DNA of 9,267 bases from Tannerella sp. (lineage in GTDB: Bacteria > Bacteroidota > Bacteroidia > Bacteroidales > Tannerellaceae). This document shows, one piece after another, positions 1-6,874 of this stretch (positions are counted from its first letter, which is position 1; each line of letters starts with the position of its first letter). The stretch spans positions 1 through 9,267 of the forward strand of contig JAITBC010000425.1 in assembly GCA_031283785.1 (NCBI GenBank), written 5' to 3'. The notes under the pieces were generated by a model. That model was not told where the DNA came from. It worked only from the letters and a program-made list of their open reading frames with translations, and ran no database searches. The position numbers were made by a program, and so were the translations under genes.

Positions 1-310
1 TCTCCGACGACATCCGGCGACTGCTCTCCGCTTCCGATGAGGGATGCGCCATGCGGCACAGTATCTCCGCCGGCATCAGGCGGGAGGCACGCTCGTTTTT
101 CGTCAGGCCAAGCAGGAACTCCGTCAACCCACATTCGTCGGCCATCTGACGGCTCAGCCATTCGCAGCCGAACGTCCGGCTGTCTTCGTTTTCCAGCGAC
201 TTTATGTCTACACGTTGAATATCCGGCGTATATTCCTCTTTTTCAGGCGCTGTATTAAAAATCGCGGCAAAAATATGAAATAAGAAAGTCGCATCCAAAT
301 CATTTAACAT
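1..310 (-). mobile_element. IS1634-family transposase fragment, N-terminally truncated and running off the left edge
   Basis: Reading the minus strand from an ATG at 310 gives 103 codons without a stop up to the window edge. From about residue 35 the protein looks like the early-middle part of IS1634-family transposases of Bacteroidales: RVDIKSLENEDSRTFGCEWL, then FLLGLTKNERASRLMPAEIL, then AHPSSEAESSRRM. The last piece corresponds to the family's YPASELKTSRWI-like block. Family members usually carry over 100 residues before this point. Here only about 34 precede it, they do not look like the family, and an in-frame TGA lies directly upstream of the ATG. The 5' part is therefore probably lost. 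The catalytic DDE residues would lie outside the window. Base composition differs from the neighbours: 76 of the first 120 bases are G or C, which suggests foreign origin. The family call rests on remembered motifs, not a search. Confidence 0.62.
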
Positions 311-571
311 TATTCATATACAGTCTGGGACTACAAACGACTTCTCCGGCCAATTCAATTTTATAATACGCTAACTATTAGATAAATACATATTCAGCCA
401 TCTCGTCTAACAGCTCGATTTTCTGCCGTTTTGGAGGGCATTTTTGCCAAGTTGGGCTAAGTTATCCAGGAAAGGGAGGGATGAATATTTAGAAAAGGCA
501 CTGGAAGTTGCAAGGCAGGGGTAAACAAATATCAAATTAACAGCAGAATTTTTCTGTCAAATTGTTATTGA
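311..571. other. Gene-poor gap with decayed coding scraps
   Basis: No intact gene is visible between the transposase fragment and the deacetylase stop codon. On the plus strand two short coding-like pieces sit in different frames: LEGIFAKLG ending at a TAA at 458-460, and AKLSRKGRDEYLEKALEVAR in the frame that stops at 522-524. Joined by a frameshift they look a little like the region of Rpn-type PD-(D/E)XK nucleases in which a helix of the form xxxIFxKL is followed by an E/R-rich YExxLK helix. On the minus strand a frame ending in RQKIELLDEMAEYVFI is open only for about 25 codons. I treat the stretch as degraded sequence next to an IS remnant. Confidence 0.35.
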
Positions 572-1192
572 TTAGCTGAAGACTTTAAACTCATACCCTT
601 CTTTTATAAGCCATTCGATGGATTTCGGAAGGGCCTCTTCTATTCGTCCGATGGCTTTCAGCGAATCGTGGAACACGATGATGGAGCCATTGCGCGTATA
701 TCGTTTTACATTATTAAATACACCTTTTGCCGTCATGTGCGGGCTATAATCGCGAGTTATTACGTCCCACATGATGATTCTGAAAAGTTTTCGCAACCTT
801 AATACTTGCGGAATACGCATGTGCCCGTGTGGAGGGCGGAACAAGTTACTGTCAATATATCTGGATGCTTCTGCGGTGTTACGAATATAATTTTTCGACC
901 GGAAGCGTATCCCTTGTACGTGGTTGAATGTATGGTTTCCGACGCGATGACCGCGTTCCAGCAACATGCGATAGAGGTCGGGGTATCTGCGTACGTTTTC
1001 TCCCACACAAAAAAAAGTCGCTTTTATGCCATATTTATCAAGCGTATCGAGAATCCACGGGGTCATCTCCGGGATCGGACCATCATCAAAAGTAAGATAT
1101 ACGCTTTTTTTCAGTCCTTTGGGTGCGGGTATCCGCCAAAAAGCCCCCGGAAATATCCAACGGTAAATCCGGGGCGGCTGTTCAATCAACAT
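572..1192 (-). CDS. NodB-type polysaccharide deacetylase (CE4 family)
   Basis: This 206-aa protein is a compact carbohydrate esterase family 4 domain that should remove N- or O-acetyl groups from a glycan, using a metal ion. The catalytic set is complete: TFDDGP at residues 34-39 (D36 base, D37 metal ligand), HTFNH at 87-91 (H87 and H91, metal ligands), RPPHG at 119-123, MWDV at 141-144 and IIVFHDS at 171-177 (H175). No signal peptide or membrane anchor precedes the domain; the roughly 30 leading residues are polar and aromatic. It therefore probably acts in the cytoplasm, as rhizobial NodB does. The ATG lies 3 nt after the stop of the GT117 gene, so the two are very likely cotranscribed and perhaps translationally coupled. 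This suggests a substrate shared with that membrane protein, but the actual glycan is unknown. The family call is secure; the substrate is not. Confidence 0.93.
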   Translation of the reverse strand: MLIEQPPRIYRWIFPGAFWRIPAPKGLKKSVYLTFDDGPIPEMTPWILDTLDKYGIKATFFCVGENVRRYPDLYRMLLERGHRVGNHTFNHVQGIRFRSKNYIRNTAEASRYIDSNLFRPPHGHMRIPQVLRLRKLFRIIMWDVITRDYSPHMTAKGVFNNVKRYTRNGSIIVFHDSLKAIGRIEEALPKSIEWLIKEGYEFKVFS

Positions 1193-1195
1193 TGT

Positions 1196-4100
1196 TTAAT
1201 CTTTCTTTTGACTTCCTCCCATCTGCATCGAGTAGTTGTTGAACCGCTCAATATACTGCTGGGCAAATTCTTTATCATATTGCAGGCTGATATTCAAGAT
1301 ATCTCTCATTATTGCCATATCGTAATTTATATTTCTCTGAAATGCTCCACGTTGCGAGGGCTTGAGCCTGAGCATCCAGTCTACTTCCGTCATAAGCCAT
1401 TCCAGCATTTTTGCGGTAATATTTTTTGCTTCTTCTATTTTCCCCAGAGAAAAATAAAGCCGGGCTATAGGATGTATAGAAAAGTCGTACGGCACATTTT
1501 CTTCCGGCATCACTTCAATGCAACGGTCAAGCACATTCTTTGCGCTGTCGATTTTTTCTTCTTTAATAAGCGCTTCGGCAAGGTCGGCAAAGAGTACCTG
1601 ACGGTATGATTTACACATTCTCATCGTGTTTTCTTCCAGATAAATGCCGGGTTTATCAATTCCTCCCCATTTGAATTTATTCATGACATTATCATACATT
1701 TTCTTTGTGTTGATAGTAATATCATGTGCAGTTGTATTTATTGGCAGTAACTGTAGAGCAAGTCCTGTTTTCTGCAGATTATCGGCAACATATTCATAAA
1801 GATTCCCCGGTACGGTAGATGCATAATAAATCGGGCGTTCCCATTTATTGGTATTGATCATATCCAACGTAATAACGTTTACCATAGAAATCACATTTTT
1901 CCCCTCAAAACTCATTACCAGTTCCTTTTCAATATAAGGCTCATATTCCGCATTTAAGGTTTTGTTTTTTACGACTGTCGCCGAATCGACCCGGAGTACC
2001 AACTTTGATGAAGGAATATAATTAAGCATAATACTTCCGGAAGCAATCTGATGTTTTTTGTCATCACTTCTCATAAAATTAAGTGCCGTACTCATCCCGA
2101 TTGGTTTGTCAGCCTGGGGTATTATATAAATATGGTCGCGTTTGCCCTGAAGATAATCTTTATAAGTCCATGATATCGGTAGAGGATCGGAGTTATAGGC
2201 TTGACGCTTCATCTGGTTGATATACCAGTCTGTTTGCAGGTAACTTGTGTTACATACCCGCACATCCGTACGGACGCCTTCGACAGCCTGCACATACCAT
2301 AACGGGAAAGTGTCATTATCTCCGTGCGTAAATATGATTGCATTGGGTTCGCACGATTCGAGGTAGTTGCGTCCGAAATCGCGTGCTACATAACGTCCCG
2401 AACGGTCATGGTCGTCCCATGTTTGGGATAACATCTGTACAGGTACAAAAAGACTTATGAGTGTTGCTGCCGTAGCGGCTACGACAGGAGATATTTGTGC
2501 GCGTTCCAGCAGTCGGGCTATACCGACTACCCCGACACCTATCCAGATGCAAAACGCATAGAACGAGCCGGCATATGCATAGTCCCGTTCACGGGGCTGG
2601 AACGGATACTGGTTGAGATATAAAACGATAGCTATTCCCGTCATGAAAAACAGGAAGAACGTTATCCAAAAGCCTTGAATACCTTTGTCGCCCTTCTGCA
2701 ATACCTGAACCAGAATGCCGATAATTCCGAGTATCAACGGAAGCATGTAGAATACGTTATGACCTTTGTTATCAATGATATCATGGGGCATATTATCTTG
2801 AGGGCCGACACGTATCTCATCCAGAAATTTTATTCCGGTGATCCAGTTTCCATGCATGATATTGCCATGTCCCTGTATATCATTTTGGCGTCCTGAAAAA
2901 TTCCACATAAAATAGCGCCAATACATGAAGTTCAACTGGTATCGGAAAAAGAATACCAGGTTTTCGCCGAATGTCGGCTTCATAACTGTTTGTGTTTTGC
3001 CGTCCACGCTGATACTGACAGGCGTGCCTTTCACATTTCCCCAGTCTTTATATCCGGCAATGTGACTTTCATCGGAGCTGTACATACGCGGGAACAACAT
3101 ACATGTCTCCTCAATAAATACGTCCCGTTCGTTTTTCGCCGATATAAAATAGCGGTCTTTTTCATCCGCACTTTCTTTTATGACGCGTGTCCAGGTCGGC
3201 ACTCCGGGCTTCATGACCGGAACGCTCTGACGCCCCTGTATTTCCCGTTTCCTTTCCGAAACATACGTTTTCCCGTATATAAGCGGCGTTTCACCATATT
3301 GTTCGCGAGCAAGGTATGTACGGAGCGTGAAAATATCGCTCGGTTTATTCTGGTTCATCGGAGTATCTGCCGTTGCACGGATAAGTATCAGCGCAAACGT
3401 GGAATATCCGATAAGAATAATCAGCATTGATATGAGGATTGTATTTATCGCCCTGATATTTATCTTTTTGTACCGGAACATGAATATGGTCAGAGCGGCG
3501 ATCAGTAAAATACCTAAAAAGTACCCGTTCCCGACAAAAGGTATTCCCAGAAGCGTTGTAGAGAGAATAAAAGCTGTTTTCATGCGTTTTTCATTGACAT
3601 TCACACGCATGGTTTCCCATATAGCCCAGCTTAGTATGCCGACGATGATTATCAGATAGGCAAACACACCCGTGTTATACGGCATGCCGAGATCGTTAAC
3701 GAAGAACAGTTCGAACCATCCGCATACTTCGACCAGTCCTTGTACGATTCCGAACAGCATCATGGCAATTATGACGAATGATATCAGTAATGCAAATAGA
3801 GTACCTTTTAATGTCGGATTGGGATATTTTTTATAATAGTAAACAAGCACGATGGCCGGTATACACAGCAAATTCAACAAGTGAACACCGATGCTCAGTC
3901 CCATAAAATAGGCGATCAATATGATCCAGCGTTCGGCGTGCGGAGCATCGGCATGTTCCTCCCATTTGAGGATAAGCCAGAAAACTACGGCAGTGAACAA
4001 TGACGACGAGGCATATACTTCGCCTTCGACGGCGCTAAACCAAAATGTGTCGCTGAATGCATAGGCGAGAGAACCGACTAATCCGCAACCGAGAACAAGT

Positions 4101-4450
4101 ATCGTTTGCGATAGCGTCATCTGTTCATTCTCTTTCGTCAGCATCTTTCTTGTAAGGTGTGTGATTGTCCAGAAAAGAAATAAAATTGTCAGCGCACTGA
4201 ATAAGGCCGACATTGAATTGACCATTTTAGCGGCATTGGAAGCGTCTGTCAGATGCGAAAAGATATTTCCTATTAACATGAACAACGGCGCTCCGGGAGG
4301 GTGTCCCACTTCGAGTTTGTAAGCCGACGTAATAAATTCTCCACAGTCCCAGAAACTTGCTGTCGGCTCGATTGTCATTAAATAAACGGTTGCTGCGATT
4401 GCAAAAACAAGTCCGCCGGTAATGTTATTTGCTATCTGAAATTTTTTCAT
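1196..4450 (-). CDS. DUF2723/GT117-family multi-pass membrane protein, probable GT-C glycosyltransferase
   Basis: This 1084-aa protein has an N-terminal DUF2723 domain (about residues 10-340) with many hydrophobic helices. Its early loop carries FWDCGEF (33-39) and GHPPG (49-53), the conserved signature of the family that also contains human TMEM260, a protein O-mannosyltransferase of the GT-C fold. The acidic residues D35 and E38 are the likely catalytic or donor-binding positions. A second hydrophobic group follows around 560-690. It leads into a soluble C-terminal part with a conserved HGDNDTFPLWYVQ stretch near residue 705 and TPR-like helices at about 940-1080. The length is normal for Bacteroidota members. 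By family it should transfer a sugar from a polyprenyl-linked donor to protein or glycan at the periplasmic face; donor and acceptor are unknown. A -7 box 27 bases upstream gives a short leader. The deacetylase gene follows after 3 nt. Confidence 0.92.
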   Translation of the reverse strand: MKKFQIANNITGGLVFAIAATVYLMTIEPTASFWDCGEFITSAYKLEVGHPPGAPLFMLIGNIFSHLTDASNAAKMVNSMSALFSALTILFLFWTITHLTRKMLTKENEQMTLSQTILVLGCGLVGSLAYAFSDTFWFSAVEGEVYASSSLFTAVVFWLILKWEEHADAPHAERWIILIAYFMGLSIGVHLLNLLCIPAIVLVYYYKKYPNPTLKGTLFALLISFVIIAMMLFGIVQGLVEVCGWFELFFVNDLGMPYNTGVFAYLIIIVGILSWAIWETMRVNVNEKRMKTAFILSTTLLGIPFVGNGYFLGILLIAALTIFMFRYKKINIRAINTILISMLIILIGYSTFALILIRATADTPMNQNKPSDIFTLRTYLAREQYGETPLIYGKTYVSERKREIQGRQSVPVMKPGVPTWTRVIKESADEKDRYFISAKNERDVFIEETCMLFPRMYSSDESHIAGYKDWGNVKGTPVSISVDGKTQTVMKPTFGENLVFFFRYQLNFMYWRYFMWNFSGRQNDIQGHGNIMHGNWITGIKFLDEIRVGPQDNMPHDIIDNKGHNVFYMLPLILGIIGILVQVLQKGDKGIQGFWITFFLFFMTGIAIVLYLNQYPFQPRERDYAYAGSFYAFCIWIGVGVVGIARLLERAQISPVVAATAATLISLFVPVQMLSQTWDDHDRSGRYVARDFGRNYLESCEPNAIIFTHGDNDTFPLWYVQAVEGVRTDVRVCNTSYLQTDWYINQMKRQAYNSDPLPISWTYKDYLQGKRDHIYIIPQADKPIGMSTALNFMRSDDKKHQIASGSIMLNYIPSSKLVLRVDSATVVKNKTLNAEYEPYIEKELVMSFEGKNVISMVNVITLDMINTNKWERPIYYASTVPGNLYEYVADNLQKTGLALQLLPINTTAHDITINTKKMYDNVMNKFKWGGIDKPGIYLEENTMRMCKSYRQVLFADLAEALIKEEKIDSAKNVLDRCIEVMPEENVPYDFSIHPIARLYFSLGKIEEAKNITAKMLEWLMTEVDWMLRLKPSQRGAFQRNINYDMAIMRDILNISLQYDKEFAQQYIERFNNYSMQMGGSQKKD

Positions 4451-4476
4451 TTCTGTATATTGTTTTTATTTGTTTG

Positions 4477-4484
4477 CAAAGTTA
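4477..4484 (-). promoter_or_regulatory. Bacteroidota -7 element upstream of the GT117 gene
   Basis: The minus strand reads TAACTTTG, a match to TAnnTTTG. It ends 27 bases before the ATG at 4450, which predicts a leader of about 20 nt. No clear TTTG is seen about 20 bases further upstream, so the -33 box is weak or absent. The element lies in the 70-base gap after the HIT gene, so the GT117-deacetylase pair can be transcribed independently of greA and the HIT gene. Confidence 0.6.
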
Positions 4485-4520
4485 CGAAAATACATACATA
4501 ACGGATAACCGGGTTTATTA

Positions 4521-4922
4521 TTATCTTTCGTTTAATAAAAGCCTTATATTTTTAGCTGTCGTTTCAAATTCTTCCGGCGTGGGTTTGAGTTTCGGATTAG
4601 AGAAACATATATCCGCCTCTCTGTCCATAGGGATCAGATGAATATGAGCGTGCGGGACTTCCAGCCCCAAAACGGCGACGCCAACCCTTGTGCAAGGGAT
4701 AGCCTCTCTGATCGCTATCGCTATTTTTTTTGCGAAAATCATCATTCGTCCCAATTCATTATCGTCAATATCGAAGATATAATCCGTTTCTTTTTTAGGA
4801 ACGACAAGCGTATGTCCCGCTGTAACAGGGTGGATGTCCAAGAATGCGAAAAATTCATCATTTTCTGTGATTTTATAACATGGAATCTCTCCTCTGATTA
4901 TTTTACCGAATATAGATGTCAT
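4521..4922 (-). CDS. HIT-family protein (HINT-like nucleotide hydrolase)
   Basis: The 133-aa protein is a histidine-triad nucleotide-binding protein. It starts with the usual SIFGKIIRGEIP, has HPVTAGHTLVVPK at 31-43, and carries the catalytic triad HAHIHL at 91-96, with H93 as the expected nucleophile and H91/H95 supporting it. Members of this branch hydrolyse nucleoside phosphoramidates or related adenylated compounds in the cytoplasm; the exact physiological substrate is generally unclear. It ends with a polar helix of the form PTPEEFETTAKNIRLLL, typical of Bacteroidota versions. It lies 52 bases downstream of greA with no TAnnTTTG box in between, so it is probably read from the greA promoter. 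No defect is visible. Confidence 0.94.
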   Translation of the reverse strand: MTSIFGKIIRGEIPCYKITENDEFFAFLDIHPVTAGHTLVVPKKETDYIFDIDDNELGRMMIFAKKIAIAIREAIPCTRVGVAVLGLEVPHAHIHLIPMDREADICFSNPKLKPTPEEFETTAKNIRLLLNER

Positions 4923-4974
4923 AGCTGTTATGATTTAGATGATTGTATGTCTTACTGTGTCTGCGCACTGTTAT

Positions 4975-5451
4975 TCATATGCCTAAAGAAATATCGAGGA
5001 TTTCGAAATTAATGATCCCGGATGGAACTCTTATGTCCACCGTATCGCCGACTTTTTTACCCATAAGCCCTTGTGCTATGGGTGTACTGACCGCAATTTT
5101 ATTCTCTTTAAGATTGGCTTCCGAATCGGATACAATCGTATATGACATGACTCCCTTTGTCTTTGTGTTTTTTATTTTAACCTTATTCATAATCTGTACA
5201 ACATCTGTTTTCAGTTGCGATTCATCAATAAGGCGTGCATTAGAAAGCATACCTTTGAGTTGTGCGATTTTAGCTTCGAGTAGCCCCTGGGCTTCGCGTG
5301 CGGCATCGTATTCTGCATTTTCCGATAAATCGCCTTTATCACGGGCTTCCGCTATTTGTGCGGATATTTCCGGGCGTTTTACCGATTCCAAATAATTGAT
5401 TTCGGCTAAAATTTTGTTATAGCCTTCTTCTGTCATGTAAGTAACAGCCAT
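4975..5451 (-). CDS. greA: Transcription elongation factor GreA
   Basis: GreA rescues backtracked RNA polymerase by inserting its coiled coil into the secondary channel and stimulating transcript cleavage. With the start chosen here the protein has 158 residues, the normal GreA length. Its hairpin-tip motif ARDKGDLSENAEYDAA falls at 36-51, with D41 and E44 at exactly the numbering of the functional E. coli acidic residues. The C-terminal FKBP-like domain includes STPIAQGLMGKKVGD at 122-136. A longer reading from an ATG at 5466 adds MKDKI. I prefer 5451 because an AAGGA ribosome site lies 7 bases upstream and because family proteins start at this point. A strong promoter lies at 5534-5565. The HIT gene follows and is probably cotranscribed. 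Confidence 0.95.
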   Translation of the reverse strand: MAVTYMTEEGYNKILAEINYLESVKRPEISAQIAEARDKGDLSENAEYDAAREAQGLLEAKIAQLKGMLSNARLIDESQLKTDVVQIMNKVKIKNTKTKGVMSYTIVSDSEANLKENKIAVSTPIAQGLMGKKVGDTVDIRVPSGIINFEILDISLGI

Positions 5452-5533
5452 AATTTTATCCTTCATTTTATGTGAATAAAAAAAATCCCAGCCAACAACC
5501 GATAGCCGGAACTTGTATTTATTAATTCCGACG

Positions 5534-5565
5534 CAAAGATACGTTTAAAGTTTGAGATAAACAAA
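5534..5565 (-). promoter_or_regulatory. Promoter of greA: -33 TTTG and -7 TATCTTTG
   Basis: The minus strand carries TTTG (complement of 5562-5565) and, 20 bases later, TATCTTTG (complement of 5534-5541). This matches the Bacteroidota primary sigma consensus TTTG-N19to23-TAnnTTTG and is the best promoter in the window. The predicted start near 5527 gives a leader of about 75 nt before the greA ATG at 5451. Confidence 0.75.
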
Positions 5566-5576
5566 TAAATCATGAT

Positions 5577-5599
5577 GCTTTATAACATATTTATAAAGC
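5577..5599 (-). terminator. Perfect 9-bp hairpin across the lipoprotein stop codon, possible terminator
   Basis: GCTTTATAA (minus strand) is followed by a 5-base loop and its exact inverse TTATAAAGC. The left arm contains the last two sense codons and the TAA stop of the lipoprotein gene. The downstream sequence is T-rich but not an unbroken T run, and the stem is mostly A-T, so termination would be weak. It is well placed, separating this gene from the greA promoter that begins 12 bases further on. Confidence 0.4.
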
Positions 5600-6751
5600 C
5601 GATTTTATGTCATCTTCCATTGCATCCATGGATTCTACCCGTTTCACCAGTTCTCCCTTTTTATTCAGCAGGAACAATGCCGGAAGTTGCTTCACGTTGT
5701 ATATGGCGGCAATAGACGAATAAATGGATTGGGGGTCATGGACGCTTATCCACGGTATGTTCGAAGCTACATTTTTCCAGAAATGTACATCGTCGTCTAA
5801 AGATATCTGGTAGATTTCAAATCCGCGTTCTTTATACTTACCGTATAATTCGTTTAATTGTATATTGAATGTGGGCGACCATTCGGTCTGGTAGGCCGTG
5901 AAATTTACAAGTATGGATTTCCCCTGCGCGATGTTGCTCAGTTTTATTTTATTACCATTTATATCAGGCAGTTCAATGTCAATGAAATTAACTTCTTTCG
6001 CATCATTTATATTTAAAGCGTTTTTACGCTCCCCGCGTGTGACCTTCATGGATTGAAGCGCCAGTGTTTCAAGCTGTTTGGCACGCGGACTTCCCGGATA
6101 GTATGTTTTATAGCTTGTTGCTACGGCGCCATATGCTCTCGAATCTGTCCGGTCGTATAAATCAAAGAACCATAATCCGTCGATCTGTTGAAACAGCGCG
6201 AAATAAGCTGCCGGAGAAGCAGGTGCGCCGTATATATATTTCAATGCAATATCTTTATACGATTTTATAGTCTTCAACGCGATTCCCTGATAAGTGGAAG
6301 TATCGGGAATAAGATTCAATCCATAGCTATCGCGCAGGTTATGAATCTCCTGATTTGCATCGAGTTGCGCTAACCTTATTTCCTTTATTGCCTTACAGTT
6401 TTCAGACCCTTCGACTGTATAAGAAGTAGCAAAATTGTGAGCGTCGGCTGTGAAAATGACTGTCTCGGTAGAATCGACAGAGAAAAAAATTAATTGATTT
6501 TTGAGTTTCAACCGATAAAAATCAGGATATTCGGGGCGTTTCTGCTTGAATAAAAACTTCCCGTCGGGTTTCAATTTGAGTGAATCAACGACGGTAACGG
6601 TTGATAACTCAATATTTTCAAGGAATAAAGTTTGCCCTGAAGCTCCCGCGACAACGCCTTTGACCGTAAATTCATCAGATTTCCTGCAGCCGCCGATTAT
6701 AATACATGAGCAACACACCGCAAGAAGTCTGTAGGTATAATTATTTTTCAT
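5591..6751 (-). CDS. DUF4369 plus thioredoxin-like lipoprotein lacking the CXXC motif
   Basis: The 386-aa product starts with a type II signal peptide: MKNNYTYR, a hydrophobic stretch, and a lipobox ending IIGGC with the lipidated cysteine at 22. Residues about 25-115 fit the beta-rich DUF4369 domain; a helical middle part follows; residues about 260-386 have an AhpC/TSA-TlpA-like thioredoxin fold, with SILVNFTAYQTEWSP at 279-293, FEIYQISLDDD at 311-321 and the cis-proline segment QLPALFLLN at 355-363. The position where active relatives have WCxxC reads AYQTEWSPT, and the only other cysteine in the mature protein is C119. A dithiol redox role is therefore unlikely. A binding or sensing role at the envelope is an inference. 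An upstream in-frame ATG at 6856 is rejected because the -7 box at 6793-6800 lies inside that extension. Confidence 0.88.
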   Translation of the reverse strand: MKNNYTYRLLAVCCSCIIIGGCRKSDEFTVKGVVAGASGQTLFLENIELSTVTVVDSLKLKPDGKFLFKQKRPEYPDFYRLKLKNQLIFFSVDSTETVIFTADAHNFATSYTVEGSENCKAIKEIRLAQLDANQEIHNLRDSYGLNLIPDTSTYQGIALKTIKSYKDIALKYIYGAPASPAAYFALFQQIDGLWFFDLYDRTDSRAYGAVATSYKTYYPGSPRAKQLETLALQSMKVTRGERKNALNINDAKEVNFIDIELPDINGNKIKLSNIAQGKSILVNFTAYQTEWSPTFNIQLNELYGKYKERGFEIYQISLDDDVHFWKNVASNIPWISVHDPQSIYSSIAAIYNVKQLPALFLLNKKGELVKRVESMDAMEDDIKSAL

Positions 6752-6792
6752 TGTTATATTTATTTTCTCAATAAGATATTGCATTATGCACG

Positions 6793-6800
6793 CAAAGATA
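6793..6800 (-). promoter_or_regulatory. -7 element for the lipoprotein gene
   Basis: The minus strand reads TATCTTTG, identical to the greA -7 box. It predicts a transcript starting near 6786 and a leader of about 35 nt before the ATG at 6751. A TTTG -33 box is not evident 19-23 bases upstream. This placement decides the start of the lipoprotein gene. Confidence 0.6.
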
Positions 6801-6841
6801 CGAGAAAAAATAAATAACAGGCATGAATGGAAAAAAAATTG

Positions 6842-6849
6842 TATATTTG
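6842..6849 (+). promoter_or_regulatory. -7 element for the isomerase-kinase group
   Basis: The plus strand reads TATATTTG, a match to TAnnTTTG, with transcription expected near 6855. The spacing fits a start codon at 6875 with a leader of about 20 nt and rules against the in-frame ATG at 6827, which precedes the element. No good -33 TTTG is visible. It lies 41 bases from the divergent -7 box of the lipoprotein gene, so the two promoters share one short regulatory region. Confidence 0.55.
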
Positions 6850-6874
6850 CCGTCATGAAAAATATGTATTATTT

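Noticed and set aside
37..283. Two overlapping plus-strand open frames of 73 and 79 codons
   Set aside because: They are antisense to the transposase-like minus frame, which has recognisable family blocks.
544..556. CAGAA-TTT-TTCTG inverted repeat after the deacetylase gene as a terminator
   Set aside because: The stem is only 5 bp, mostly A-T, and no T run follows on the minus strand.
806..1609. 267-codon open frame on the plus strand
   Set aside because: It lies antisense to the deacetylase and to the end of the GT117 gene, both of which have complete family motifs; its translation shows no domain and is rich in H, F and C, as shadow frames often are.
5452..5466. Upstream ATG giving greA five extra residues
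   Set aside because: An AAGGA site is spaced correctly for the ATG at 5451, the D41/E44 numbering fits that start, and relatives begin there.
6752..6856. Longer N-terminus for the thioredoxin-like lipoprotein
   Set aside because: The -7 box lies inside the extension, and the lipoprotein signal peptide starts at the ATG at 6751.
6827..6874. Longer N-terminus for the isomerase
   Set aside because: The -7 element TATATTTG at 6842-6849 lies inside it, and KdsD-like proteins start close to MIYEEIRSI.
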